This document shows positions 1-6,969 of a DNA stretch of 19,036 nt, piece after piece. Below the pieces are notes generated by a model. The model ran no database searches, was not told the DNA's origin, and worked only from the letters and a program-made list of their open reading frames with translations. The stretch is taken from positions 1 through 19,036 of the forward strand of contig USRS01000049.1 of the NCBI GenBank assembly GCA_900557165.1, read 5' to 3'. This DNA comes from an uncultured Clostridium sp. (GTDB lineage: Bacteria; Bacillota; Clostridia; Peptostreptococcales; Peptostreptococcaceae). How positions within the stretch are numbered: position 1 is the stretch's first letter; every line of letters begins with the position of its first letter. A program made the position numbers and the translations under genes.

Positions 1-50
1 ATACAGAAGTTTTCCACAGGTTTAAATGTAATATAATATCCTTGTAAGTA

Positions 51-86
51 AAAAAGAGTTGCCTCTTTTTATGATTTTAAAATCAT
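51..86. terminator. Bidirectional intrinsic terminator at the left edge
   Basis: An 8-bp perfect stem (51-58 with 63-70, loop TTGC) has A-runs on one side and T-runs on the other, so it can end transcription in either direction. It is followed by the perfect palindrome ATGATTTTAAAATCAT at 71-86. In the minus direction it lies about 25 nt after the stop of the secreted SH3-like gene and ends in a T-run. In the plus direction it could end a gene lying left of the window. Confidence 0.7.
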
Positions 87-108
87 TTTGAGACAATCCC
101 TTTTTTTA

Positions 109-912
109 TTATCTAGCCCATACACAAGATTTATTTTTAAATAACATTGATGTTCCAACTTTTACATAACCAGTTTTTCCTAAAGTATCTTTAACTTTTA
201 TATATTTATCATTTCCTTTTTTGTATAAGGCTGTTATATAAACTTTATCATCTTTTTTTATAGTAAATTTTTTTATTTTACTATTTGTATTTGTATAAAC
301 TATAAGTTTTTTATTAGCTTTGTATTTATTATTTTTTACAATGCCAAAAGTATTTGCTGTATATTGATTATATAAATTATATCCATTAAGTCTTACTTTA
401 CCATAACAACAAAAACATCCTATTGCCTTTGAAAAAGCATTGTATCTTCCATTATCGTATTCTTCAAAAGTTATCATTCCGTTATTTGGATTATAATTTT
501 TTAAAATTGCATCGTTATAAAGTTTATTAACTTTACATTTGTCATCTTTAAATTTAAGAATTCTAGTTGCCCAAGTATCATCAATTGACCAATAACATAC
601 AATTTCCTTACTTTTATCCTTTTTATTAAAATCATAAAGTTTTACACTGTAGTAATACTCTTCATTAAAATTAGAAATTAAAGTTTTTGTAGCATTATTA
701 ACTTTTAATTTTAATTTATCACCACTAATATACACTTTTATATAATCTTCATCTTTATCACCATCTAAGTCATATTTATATTCTTTGCCCACATTTAGTT
801 TTTTTATAGAAGATGTGGCTGCATAAGAATTATCTACTTTACCTGTAAAAATACTTCCTACAATCATTGCTATGGCTAATACTAAAACACTTACTTTTTT
901 AATTAATCTCAT
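109..912 (-). CDS. Secreted SH3-like domain protein, function unknown
   Basis: A 267-residue exported protein. Residues 1-31 form a classic signal peptide: basic start MRLIKK, a hydrophobic core, and a likely cleavage after SYA. No cell-wall anchor motif is seen, so it is probably released or loosely attached. Residues 48-56 (DLDGDKDED) resemble a calcium-binding aspartate loop of the dockerin/FG-GAP type. Roughly residues 195-258 look like a bacterial SH3 domain (pattern of short strands, KYIKVKD, then GKTGYVKV), a fold that often binds peptidoglycan. A small Cys cluster (CFCC, about residues 166-169) is unusual for an exported protein. The start is supported by an AGGAGGGG ribosome site a few bases upstream. 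It is a single gene with its own terminator. The SH3-like call rests on pattern only; the middle region is unrecognised. Confidence 0.75.
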   Translation of the reverse strand: MRLIKKVSVLVLAIAMIVGSIFTGKVDNSYAATSSIKKLNVGKEYKYDLDGDKDEDYIKVYISGDKLKLKVNNATKTLISNFNEEYYYSVKLYDFNKKDKSKEIVCYWSIDDTWATRILKFKDDKCKVNKLYNDAILKNYNPNNGMITFEEYDNGRYNAFSKAIGCFCCYGKVRLNGYNLYNQYTANTFGIVKNNKYKANKKLIVYTNTNSKIKKFTIKKDDKVYITALYKKGNDKYIKVKDTLGKTGYVKVGTSMLFKNKSCVWAR

Positions 913-1118
913 AACTATCCCCTCCTAGTTATAAGTTTAGTACATTTTCTTTAAAAATGACTTGAGTTTTAAATTTGTTACTTTTTTGTAAAAATAATAT
1001 TTTATTAAAATTTGCCATATAAAAAATTTTTTAGATGAAGTTTATTTTAAGATATCTTACAATTATAACAACGAATATATCTATTAATTTACTAAATTAT
1101 TTTAAAGGGGTGATAAAA

Positions 1119-1610
1119 ATGATACTAGAAAATATAGAGTCATTAATAAATCATATTAGAGAATTAATAAATATTCAGGAAATATTAAAAGAAATAAGAG
1201 AAACTACTTCTTTAAATGATAAAAAGGCAATTTTATCTCAATATAAAGAAGATAAAAATCTTCAACAAGTAATAAAATATACCTATAGTCCAAAAATAAA
1301 TTTTGGTGAAAACGTTAAAGAAAATATTATAAATTTAGAAGAATCAAATACTTTTGAATATGTTTATCCATTGTGGTATATGCTAGATAAATTAGCTAAC
1401 AATAACACTAATAAATTAGTTCAACAAGAGTTTAAAGATTATATGGCCTTTTTCCCAGATATTAATGATTTAATCACTGGTATCATTACAAAAGATTTAA
1501 ATTTAGGCCTTAGCATAAAATCTATTAACAAGATAATGAATAATTTAGATTTAATCGATGAAAATGAAAATTCTGATAATAAAGTTGTAAACTTATGTAA
1601 TTATAAATAG
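1119..1610 (+). CDS. Orphan N-terminal domain of a T4-type ATP-dependent DNA ligase
   Basis: A 163-residue protein. The start at 1119 is chosen because AAAGGGGTG lies just upstream; an in-frame ATG 84 nt earlier has no ribosome site. Its sequence parallels the N-terminal DNA-binding domain of phage T4-like DNA ligases. The segment ILKEI..T.S..DKKAILSQYK..K.LQQVIKYTYSP matches the T4 pattern ILNEI.S..S...K.AILEKNKDN..L..V..LTYS. The later LDKLA....NKL and IITKDLNLGLSIKSINKI match ..LATRKLTG.. and ..MMRDLECGASVSIANK. The ligase nucleotidyltransferase domain with its catalytic KxDG lysine and the OB fold are absent. The frame ends 26-30 bases before a decayed insertion sequence. It could be a prophage relic or a stand-alone DNA-binding protein. 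Family relation is recalled and inferred; catalytic activity is excluded. Confidence 0.6.
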   Translation: MILENIESLINHIRELINIQEILKEIRETTSLNDKKAILSQYKEDKNLQQVIKYTYSPKINFGENVKENIINLEESNTFEYVYPLWYMLDKLANNNTNKLVQQEFKDYMAFFPDINDLITGIITKDLNLGLSIKSINKIMNNLDLIDENENSDNKVVNLCNYK

Positions 1611-1721
1611 TTAAAAAAACTAAAGGATATTCAACTGAAGTGAACCCTTTACACGGGAATAAATAAAACAACCTCTTTTGAAACATACTATATGTGTGAT
1701 TTTAAAGGAGGTTATTTTATT

Positions 1722-2039
1722 ATGAGTTCAAGAGTACACTATTCACCAGAAATAAAATGGAAAGCTATAGATATGAAATTAAATGGTAGTACTAAAAAAG
1801 AAGTTATGAATAAACTAGGAATAAAAAATAAATCTCAAATTATGGCATAGTTAAGATGATATAAAAATGGTGAAACTCATAGATTCAATCAACCTGTCGG
1901 TAAGCAATATACCTACGGTAAGGTAGTATTAGAAGAATCTGAAATAGAAAGACTTAGAATGGAAAATAAACAACTTAAAGCATGTATAGACATAATGGGA
2001 AAGTACCAAGAGATAGAAAGGATGTTGATGCAAAAATAG
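1722..2039 (+). pseudogene. IS3-family transposase OrfA, two nonsense codons
   Basis: The frame starts with MSSRVHYSPEIKWKAIDMKL, a typical IS3 OrfA helix-turn-helix that binds the element ends, with GGAGG about 15 bases before the ATG. Translation is interrupted by TAG at 1848-1850 and TGA at 1857-1859, in the context QIMA*LR*YKNGE. In intact relatives this region normally holds tryptophans (W.RWYKNGE), so both stops can be explained by single G-to-A changes of TGG. The rest of the frame, including the leucine-zipper-like segment IERLRMENKQLKA, reads on to a TAG at 2037-2039, just after the expected -1 frameshift zone. Confidence 0.85.
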
Positions 2040-2879
2040 TAAAATCAATAGTTAATCAATATAGAAAAATATACAGTAATAAGCAAATATACACTGCTTT
2101 AAATCTGCCTAAGACTACTTTTTATAGATGGCTAAATTCATCAGACAAAGAAATTTCTGAGGAAGAAAAATCTATCATAGATACATGCAAAATCAATAAA
2201 TATAGATATGGATATAGGAAAGTTCATGCTGTATTAAAATCTATGGGATTTAAAATTAATCATAAGAAAGTACTTAGGATTATGCACAAAAATAATATTT
2301 TAGCAAAAGTTCGTAGAAAAAAGAGAAAATTCAATAGCGGAGCTACATCAGTTATTGCACCTAATATATTAAAAAAAGATTTTATAGCTAAATCACCTAA
2401 TACAAAATGGTTCACGGATATTACATACTTAAAATTCAGTGATAAAACTTTATATCTGTCTACCATTATGGATGGATTTAATGGAAAAATTGTTTCTTAT
2501 AAAATTGCTGATAATCAAGAAGTACCATTAAGTTAAGGATACACTTAGCGAAGCTATCATATAAATAAAATACAAAGATTTAATATTACATTCAGATCAG
2601 GGCGCTGTATACACATATCCAAACTTTCAAAATTTTGTTAAACAAAATGGGATAACTATGAGCATGTTTAGAAAAGGTAACTGCCATGATAATTCTGCTA
2701 TGGAAAGTTTCTTTTCATCATTGAAGACAGAAGCATTCTATTCTCAAGGATTAAAGAATTTATCAAGTAAAATGGTGATTGAAATTGTATCTCAATATAT
2801 AGATTATTATAACAAAGAAAGAATACAAGCAAAATTAAACTACCTTTCTCCTGTAAAATACAAGAAAAAGGTAGCCTAG
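1982..2879 (+). pseudogene. IS3-family transposase OrfB (DDE integrase), frameshifted
   Basis: The first part (to the stop at 2534-2536) contains an HTH_21-like segment (YRYGYRKVHAVL) and the start of the rve integrase core, with the first catalytic Asp in WFTDITYL. The sequence then continues in another frame as VKDTLSEAI..., explained by one extra A near 2531. That frame has a further stop, TAA at 2562-2564. It then holds the second catalytic Asp (LHSDQG) and the catalytic Glu (NSAMESFFSSLK), ending ...LSPVKYKKKVA at 2879. All three DDE residues are still recognisable, so decay is fairly recent. No functional transposase can be made. Confidence 0.88.
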
Positions 2880-3013
2880 GTTGTTTTATATTGTTCCACA
2901 CGAAGGGTCAGTTCATCCCATGGCTTTTTTTAATTAAATATATTTATAATAATTTTTTTACTTTATGTTTTTACCATAATTTTTCATTATAATATTTATA
3001 AGGAGGTGTTATT

Positions 3014-3424
3014 ATGAATTTTGGAGATAGAATAATGTACAAAGATGACTCAAATGAATACAAAGGAGTCTATATTAAAGATTTAAACCAAGTAGAAGCA
3101 ATTATAAAGTTAGATGAGAGCAAAGAAAAGACAATTGTACCTAAAAATAAAATAAAATTTATTAAAAATATGGATAACATGGACCTAGTCCATGCAATAA
3201 CTATAGCCGACTACATTTCAAAGGAAAAATACGATGGTCATAGTACATTGCTTTGCTTTACAACAGGGTGCAAGTTCTGTTTTGGAACTCTTGACAAAAT
3301 AAATTATAACACAACTAGTTTAATGGCCTCTGGAAAAAACATCGAGGAAGCTATAAAAAATGCAATTGATAAAAAAATAGATGCAGATAAAGTTTTAGAT
3401 AATGAAGAAAAAATGTTTAAATAA
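3014..3424 (+). CDS. Hypothetical protein, 136 residues
   Basis: I do not recognise this family. The protein is soluble, with no signal peptide or membrane segment. The first 50 residues (FGDRIMYKDD...YKGVYIKDL...) look like a small beta-barrel. The centre carries a cysteine pair in CKFCFG, with another Cys in STLLCF shortly before, which could bind a metal or form a disulfide. The C-terminal part is helical and charged (IEEAIKNAIDKKIDADKVL). The start is well supported by AAGGAGGTG directly upstream. The gene lies just right of the dead insertion sequence and has its own terminator, so it is probably transcribed alone. Confidence 0.7.
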   Translation: MNFGDRIMYKDDSNEYKGVYIKDLNQVEAIIKLDESKEKTIVPKNKIKFIKNMDNMDLVHAITIADYISKEKYDGHSTLLCFTTGCKFCFGTLDKINYNTTSLMASGKNIEEAIKNAIDKKIDADKVLDNEEKMFK

Positions 3425-3432
3425 TAGTTTAA

Positions 3433-3476
3433 AAAATAATCCATTAATAAAAATAATTAATGGATTATTTTTTTTA
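3433..3476 (+). terminator. Intrinsic terminator of the 136-residue hypothetical gene
   Basis: A 14-bp perfect stem (3435-3448 with 3456-3469) around a 7-base loop, followed by a run of T to 3476. It lies immediately after the stop codon of the 3014-3424 gene and before the next ribosome site, separating the two genes. Confidence 0.85.
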
Positions 3477-3519
3477 TTTGATTTATATTATAATAAGAAA
3501 AATATAAGGAGAATAAAAT

Positions 3520-4266
3520 ATGAAATTTGTAAAATCATCTTTTATACCAGACAGAAAAATAAATTTAGCATTAGTAGATGGTCGAATAACTAATAGTATG
3601 ATTAAAAATCTACATGATATAAATGTAAATATAATTAAAAGTGAAAAATGCAAAGAAACATATGAAGCAATTTCTTATCATCCAGATATTAATCTTATTA
3701 AATTAAATGATGAAAATATCTTAGTAAGTCCTAATTTATATAACTATTATAATGAAGTACTCTCACCTCTCGGTTTTAATATATCTTCAGGTGACTCAAT
3801 TATTAAAAATAAATATCCTTATAATGTGGCTTACAATGCAATTATCATTGGCAATAAAGCTATTCATAATTTTAATTACACAGATAAAAAATTACTACAA
3901 TTTATTGAAGAAAACAACTTTACAAAAATTCATGTTAAGCAAGGTTATTGTAAGTGCTCTACTTGTATAGTTGATGAAAATTCTCTAATAACATCTGATG
4001 AAGGCATTTATAAAGAAGTAATAAAACATAATATTGATTGCCTTTTAATAGAAAGCGGTCATATTAACTTATTTGAATTAAATTATGGTTTTATTGGTGG
4101 ATGTAGTGGACTTATTAGTGAAGATACTTTAGCATTCTTTGGAGATATATCCAAACATCCAAATTATCTAGAAATAAAAAACTTTGTCAGAAGTAAAAAT
4201 AAGAAAATTTTATCTCTAAGCAAAGAAAAACTTCTTGATCTAGGTTCATTAATCCCTTTATATTAA
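3520..4266 (+). CDS. DUF6873 / GME-fold family protein
   Basis: A 248-residue cytoplasmic protein that resembles the clostridial family called DUF6873, which has the five-bladed alpha/beta propeller (GME fold) of amidinotransferases and arginine deiminases. Visible conserved elements: YHPD at 53-56, the Cys-rich block GYCKCSTCIVDE at 142-153 followed by SLITSDEGI, GGCSG at 193-197 and FFGD at 206-209. The HPD, ITSDEGI and GGCSG segments sit where guanidino-modifying enzymes place their catalytic residues, but no reaction can be assigned. AAGGAG lies about 9 bases before the ATG. It follows a terminator and is separated by about 70 bases from the helix-turn-helix gene downstream. Family name is from memory; activity is unknown. 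Confidence 0.75.
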   Translation: MKFVKSSFIPDRKINLALVDGRITNSMIKNLHDINVNIIKSEKCKETYEAISYHPDINLIKLNDENILVSPNLYNYYNEVLSPLGFNISSGDSIIKNKYPYNVAYNAIIIGNKAIHNFNYTDKKLLQFIEENNFTKIHVKQGYCKCSTCIVDENSLITSDEGIYKEVIKHNIDCLLIESGHINLFELNYGFIGGCSGLISEDTLAFFGDISKHPNYLEIKNFVRSKNKKILSLSKEKLLDLGSLIPLY

Positions 4267-4287
4267 TAATTCTCATATGTTTCTTTG

Positions 4288-4296
4288 TGCTATAAT
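4288..4296 (+). promoter_or_regulatory. Possible extended -10 promoter for the HTH gene
   Basis: TGCTATAAT (extended -10 with TATAAT at 4291-4296) lies about 40 bases before the start of the 4336 gene. No good -35 is present at the expected distance. This suggests the HTH gene has its own start point separate from the DUF6873 gene. Confidence 0.35.
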
Positions 4297-4335
4297 TAAA
4301 TTATAATTATTAAATATTTTATTAGGGGTAATGAT

Positions 4336-5016
4336 ATGAAAAAATCAATTTTAGAGAATATATGTAATTATTTACACAACTTTGAAAATACTACTTTAAT
4401 TAATAAGGAAATTATCGCTCTTTCTAAAAAAATAGAAAATTTTTGCTTTAAATGTAATAAGGAGTCTTCTTTTCTTACTTTAAACAATATTTCAAATAAT
4501 AAACTAAATAATAAAAATTCACCTTTTAACGCTTCTAGCATAAAGGTTTTTAGTAATAATACTATTAACGAGAGAGATGATAGATATTATGAAGATATAG
4601 ACTTTAATCCTAGTGCATATTTAGAGCATGATATTTTAAATAAGTATTTATATTTATCTGAATATCTAGAAAATTGCTCTGATAAGAAAGAAGGAGTGCA
4701 TTACCTTCATGAATTAATTATCACTAAAAATCTTACTAATTCAAATATAGTCAATAACTCTTCTCTTGATAGTGGATTATTGAGTAATATATTAAATAAT
4801 AAATCAAAAATTACAAAAGATATTGCTATTAAGTTATGTTTTGGATTAAATTTAAATTATCAAGAATCTATGGATTTTCTATTAAGATTTGGATATACTC
4901 TTAATACTTTAAATAAAAGAGATTGTCTTATAAGATATGGATTAGAACATAATTTAGCTGTAGATGAAGTGGATTATATTTTAGAGGAATTAAACGAAAA
5001 CTCTCTAATAAACTAA
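4336..5016 (+). CDS. Protein with C-terminal XRE-like helix-turn-helix
   Basis: A 226-residue protein. Residues 1-120 are Asn-rich, low complexity in parts and unrecognised. Residues about 122-224 resemble a known Firmicute helix-turn-helix domain with the pattern YLHELI..K.L..S.I...S.L......L.N.....+D..I.L.FGL.L...E....L...GY.L...N.RD..I...L.....V.EV...L.EL. In this family it is found alone or fused to other domains and is thought to bind DNA or to regulate a partner. AGGGG lies 8-9 bases upstream of the ATG. An overlapping ATG 5 bases earlier is in another frame. It ends before a strong bidirectional terminator. Its target is unknown; autoregulation or control of the neighbouring DUF6873 gene is only a guess. 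Confidence 0.7.
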   Translation: MKKSILENICNYLHNFENTTLINKEIIALSKKIENFCFKCNKESSFLTLNNISNNKLNNKNSPFNASSIKVFSNNTINERDDRYYEDIDFNPSAYLEHDILNKYLYLSEYLENCSDKKEGVHYLHELIITKNLTNSNIVNNSSLDSGLLSNILNNKSKITKDIAIKLCFGLNLNYQESMDFLLRFGYTLNTLNKRDCLIRYGLEHNLAVDEVDYILEELNENSLIN

Positions 5017-5050
5017 AATCTTATTATTGATATTTCTGTATGTCTAAAAT

Positions 5051-5082
5051 AAAACCTCCCTAAAAATTCAGGGAGGTTTTTT
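5051..5082. terminator. Bidirectional terminator between convergent genes
   Basis: An 11-bp GC-containing stem, AAAACCTCCCT (5051-5061) with AGGGAGGTTTT (5070-5080), 8-base loop, with T-runs on both strands. It sits between the plus-strand HTH gene (ends 5016) and the minus-strand alcohol dehydrogenase (ends 5117) and serves both. Confidence 0.9.
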
Positions 5083-5116
5083 ATAGCTATAAACTAAAAA
5101 ACTATTTAGTTTTAAA

Positions 5117-6265
5117 TTACATAACTTTTGCTAATATTGCTTTTATTTCTTCATGAGTAGCTTGAATTGGGTTAGTTGCACCACAAGCATCTTTTAAAGC
5201 ATTAGTAGCTAATATATCAAAATCTTCTTCTTTAGCTCCAAGTTCAGCAAATCCTTTAGGTATATTAACATCAGCAGCTAATTTTCTAATAGCAGCTATA
5301 CAAGCAGCAGCACCTTCTTCATCACTCATACCAGATACATCTACACCCATAAATTTAGCACAGTCTTTTAATTGTGGAGATGCAACTTTAGCATTAAATT
5401 CTTGAACAGCTGGAAGTAATATTGCATTACATACACCATGTGGTAAATTATAGAATCCACCAAATTGATGTGCTATAGCATGAACATATCCAAGTGAAGC
5501 ATTGTTAAATGCCATACCTGCTAAGAATTCAGCATAAGCCATTTTATCTCTAGCTTCCATATTATTACCATCAGCAACAGCATCTCTTAAGTATTGTTGT
5601 ATTAATTCAATAGCTTTTTGCGCACAAGCATCAGTAACTGGAGTAGCAGCAGTAGATACATAAGCTTCAATTGCATGAGTTAATGCATCCATTCCTGTAG
5701 CAGCTGTTAAAGAAGCTGGCATACTAACCATTAAGTTAGGGTCATTTACTGCAAGAATTGGGTTAACATGTTTATCAACTATTGCCATTTTTACATGTCT
5801 TTCTTCATCAGTAATTATTGCAAATATAGTCATTTCTGAAGCTGTACCTGCAGTAGTATTTATTGCTATAAGTGGAAGTTGAGGTTTTTTAGAAACATTA
5901 ACACCTTCATAATCTTTAATATTTCCACCATTAGCTGCAACTAACGCTATACCTTTTGCACAGTCATGAGGAGAACCTCCACCATATGATATAACAAAGT
6001 CACAACCATTGTCTTTAAGTATTTTAACACCATCCATTACATTTGTAACAGTTGGGTTAGGCTGAGAACCTGGATATACTACAAATTCAACTCCATTAGC
6101 AGCTAAATTATCTGTAATCCCTTTAAATTCTGTACTTTTAGCAGATCTTTTTCCACAAACTATTAAAGCTTTTTTAAATCCTCTTGATTTTATTTCATCT
6201 GGTAAATTGTCTGAACACCCTGGTCCCATTAAACTAACACTTGGCATAAAAAATGTAAAAGCCAT
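5117..6265 (-). CDS. Iron-containing (group III) alcohol dehydrogenase
   Basis: A 382-residue cytoplasmic NAD(P)-dependent dehydrogenase that interconverts alcohols and aldehydes, close to the 1,3-propanediol/butanol/lactaldehyde reductase group. It is full length for the family. The dinucleotide-binding GGGSPHD is at 95-101 and the TTAGTASE loop at 137-144. The iron ligands expected from the DhaT/FucO family are all present: D193 and H197 in [12 protein letters not shown]262 in [11 protein letters not shown]276 in [20 protein letters not shown] precedes the ATG. Codons are richer in G and C than those of the neighbours, as often seen for highly expressed fermentation genes. Exact substrate cannot be read from sequence. 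An AraC-type DNA-binding gene lies just upstream on the same strand, a plausible regulator. Confidence 0.95.
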   Translation of the reverse strand: MAFTFFMPSVSLMGPGCSDNLPDEIKSRGFKKALIVCGKRSAKSTEFKGITDNLAANGVEFVVYPGSQPNPTVTNVMDGVKILKDNGCDFVISYGGGSPHDCAKGIALVAANGGNIKDYEGVNVSKKPQLPLIAINTTAGTASEMTIFAIITDEERHVKMAIVDKHVNPILAVNDPNLMVSMPASLTAATGMDALTHAIEAYVSTAATPVTDACAQKAIELIQQYLRDAVADGNNMEARDKMAYAEFLAGMAFNNASLGYVHAIAHQFGGFYNLPHGVCNAILLPAVQEFNAKVASPQLKDCAKFMGVDVSGMSDEEGAAACIAAIRKLAADVNIPKGFAELGAKEEDFDILATNALKDACGATNPIQATHEEIKAILAKVM

Positions 6266-6301
6266 ATTGTAAAAACCTCCTTAAAAAATAATTAATTTAA
6301 C

Positions 6302-6330
6302 TATGTAAATTATATAAATATTATTACATA
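6302..6330 (-). promoter_or_regulatory. Inverted repeat and -10-like element upstream of the alcohol dehydrogenase
   Basis: TATGTAA (6302-6308) and TTACATA (6324-6330) form a 7-bp inverted repeat with a 15-base spacer. It contains a TATAAT (minus strand, 6309-6314) about 45 bases before the dehydrogenase start, with no recognisable -35. This is the arrangement of an activator-dependent promoter, but the region is so AT-rich that chance is a real alternative. Confidence 0.3.
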
Positions 6331-6365
6331 ATTTCTTAGCTATTTTAAAATAACAACTATTTTTT

Positions 6366-6734
6366 TCATAACTCTCCACTTGATTTTTTGCATGATTCTT
6401 GATATTCAAGTGGAGTTATTCCATAAACCTTAATAAAGTTCTTATTAAGATGACTTAAATCATAAAATTCATATTTATTTACAATTGTATTAACATCAAC
6501 TCCAGCATGTAAATCTTCTTTAACCGCTTCTATTTTACAATTTAATATATACCTATATGGAGTTATACCTACTTCTTTTTTAAATATTCTTGAAAAATAA
6601 AATTTAGATAAATTTATATACTGACAAACATCATTTATTGTGATTTTATTTTTTAGATTATTATTTATATAGGCTATTGACTTGCTGATATAAGGATTAA
6701 TATGTTTTACTTCATCATTACTTGTACTTGGCAT
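6366..6734 (-). CDS. Stand-alone AraC/XylS-type DNA-binding protein
   Basis: A 122-residue protein that is essentially only the two-HTH DNA-binding domain of the AraC family. The first HTH spans ITINDVCQYINLSKFYFSRIFKKEVGITP; the second spans VNKYEFYDLSHLNKNFIKVYGITPLEY and ends in the family signature. The usual N-terminal sensor domain is missing, as in MarA/SoxS-like single-domain regulators. The ribosome site AAAGGAG lies 13 bases before the ATG, longer than usual, which may mean weak translation; no better in-frame start is seen. It lies about 100 bases upstream of the iron alcohol dehydrogenase on the same strand and may activate it. Control of that gene is inferred from position only. 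Confidence 0.85.
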   Translation of the reverse strand: MPSTSNDEVKHINPYISKSIAYINNNLKNKITINDVCQYINLSKFYFSRIFKKEVGITPYRYILNCKIEAVKEDLHAGVDVNTIVNKYEFYDLSHLNKNFIKVYGITPLEYQESCKKSSGEL

Positions 6735-6830
6735 AAAAATATTAACGCTCCTTTCTTGTATGTTTATATGAAAGTTGCTTAATACAGTATTAATTTGTTT
6801 TAATTGTATATATATTTTTTATCTATCTTA

Positions 6831-6859
6831 TGTATATTATAGAGCAATTTAAGTTTCAA
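6831..6859 (-). promoter_or_regulatory. Sigma-70-type promoter for the AraC-type gene
   Basis: On the minus strand, TTGAAA (6854-6859) and TATACA (6831-6836) are separated by 17 bases. This predicts a 5' leader of about 90 bases before the regulator start. No other feature is seen in 6735-6915 apart from this. Confidence 0.5.
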
Positions 6860-6915
6860 TGTATAGTAAGATATTGCTATATTTAACTTATAAATTTAAT
6901 TTTGTACTATAAAAA

Positions 6916-6969
6916 AAATAAAACATTATGTAAAAAATATACCAATATTTTTTACATAATGTTTTATTT
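6916..6969 (-). terminator. Long 25-bp terminator hairpin after the KamA-family gene
   Basis: A perfect 25-bp inverted repeat (6916-6940 with 6945-6969) around the 4-base loop ACCA. On the minus strand it overlaps the stop codon of the radical SAM gene and is followed by a T-run. It is much longer than a usual terminator stem and almost entirely A/T. Confidence 0.85.

Larger units (their letters stand above)
1636..2915 (+). mobile_element. Decayed IS3-family (IS150-group-like) insertion sequence
   Basis: About 1.28 kb, bounded by imperfect terminal inverted repeats. The left end reads TGAAGTGAACCCTTTACACG... and ends in AAAACAACCT. The reverse complement of the right end reads TGAACTGACCCTTCGTGTGG... 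and also reaches AAAACAACCT. The left boundary is uncertain by about 5 bases (1631-1641). It carries OrfA and OrfB in overlapping frames, OrfB in the -1 frame relative to OrfA, as is usual for IS3 elements that use programmed frameshifting. All reading frames are broken, so it cannot move by itself. No clear short target duplication is visible at the ends. Confidence 0.85.

Noticed and set aside
10..18. TTTTCCACA resembling a DnaA box.
   Set aside because: A single copy with no cluster, AT-rich unwinding element context or replication genes nearby.
1..36. Possible 3' end of a plus-strand gene at the left edge (reading IQKFSTGLNVI then TAA).
   Set aside because: Only eleven codons, and another frame is also open to a nearby stop. 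The terminator at 51-70 allows it but does not prove it.
1035..1118. Upstream in-frame extension of the ligase-domain gene.
   Set aside because: No ribosome site before 1035, a hydrophobic unrelated sequence, and a strong site at 1104-1112 serving the ATG at 1119.
1848..1859. Stop-codon recoding (TAG and TGA read as Trp) in the transposase OrfA.
   Set aside because: Other genes here use TAG and TGA-free frames normally, and OrfB carries further lesions, so simple decay is enough.
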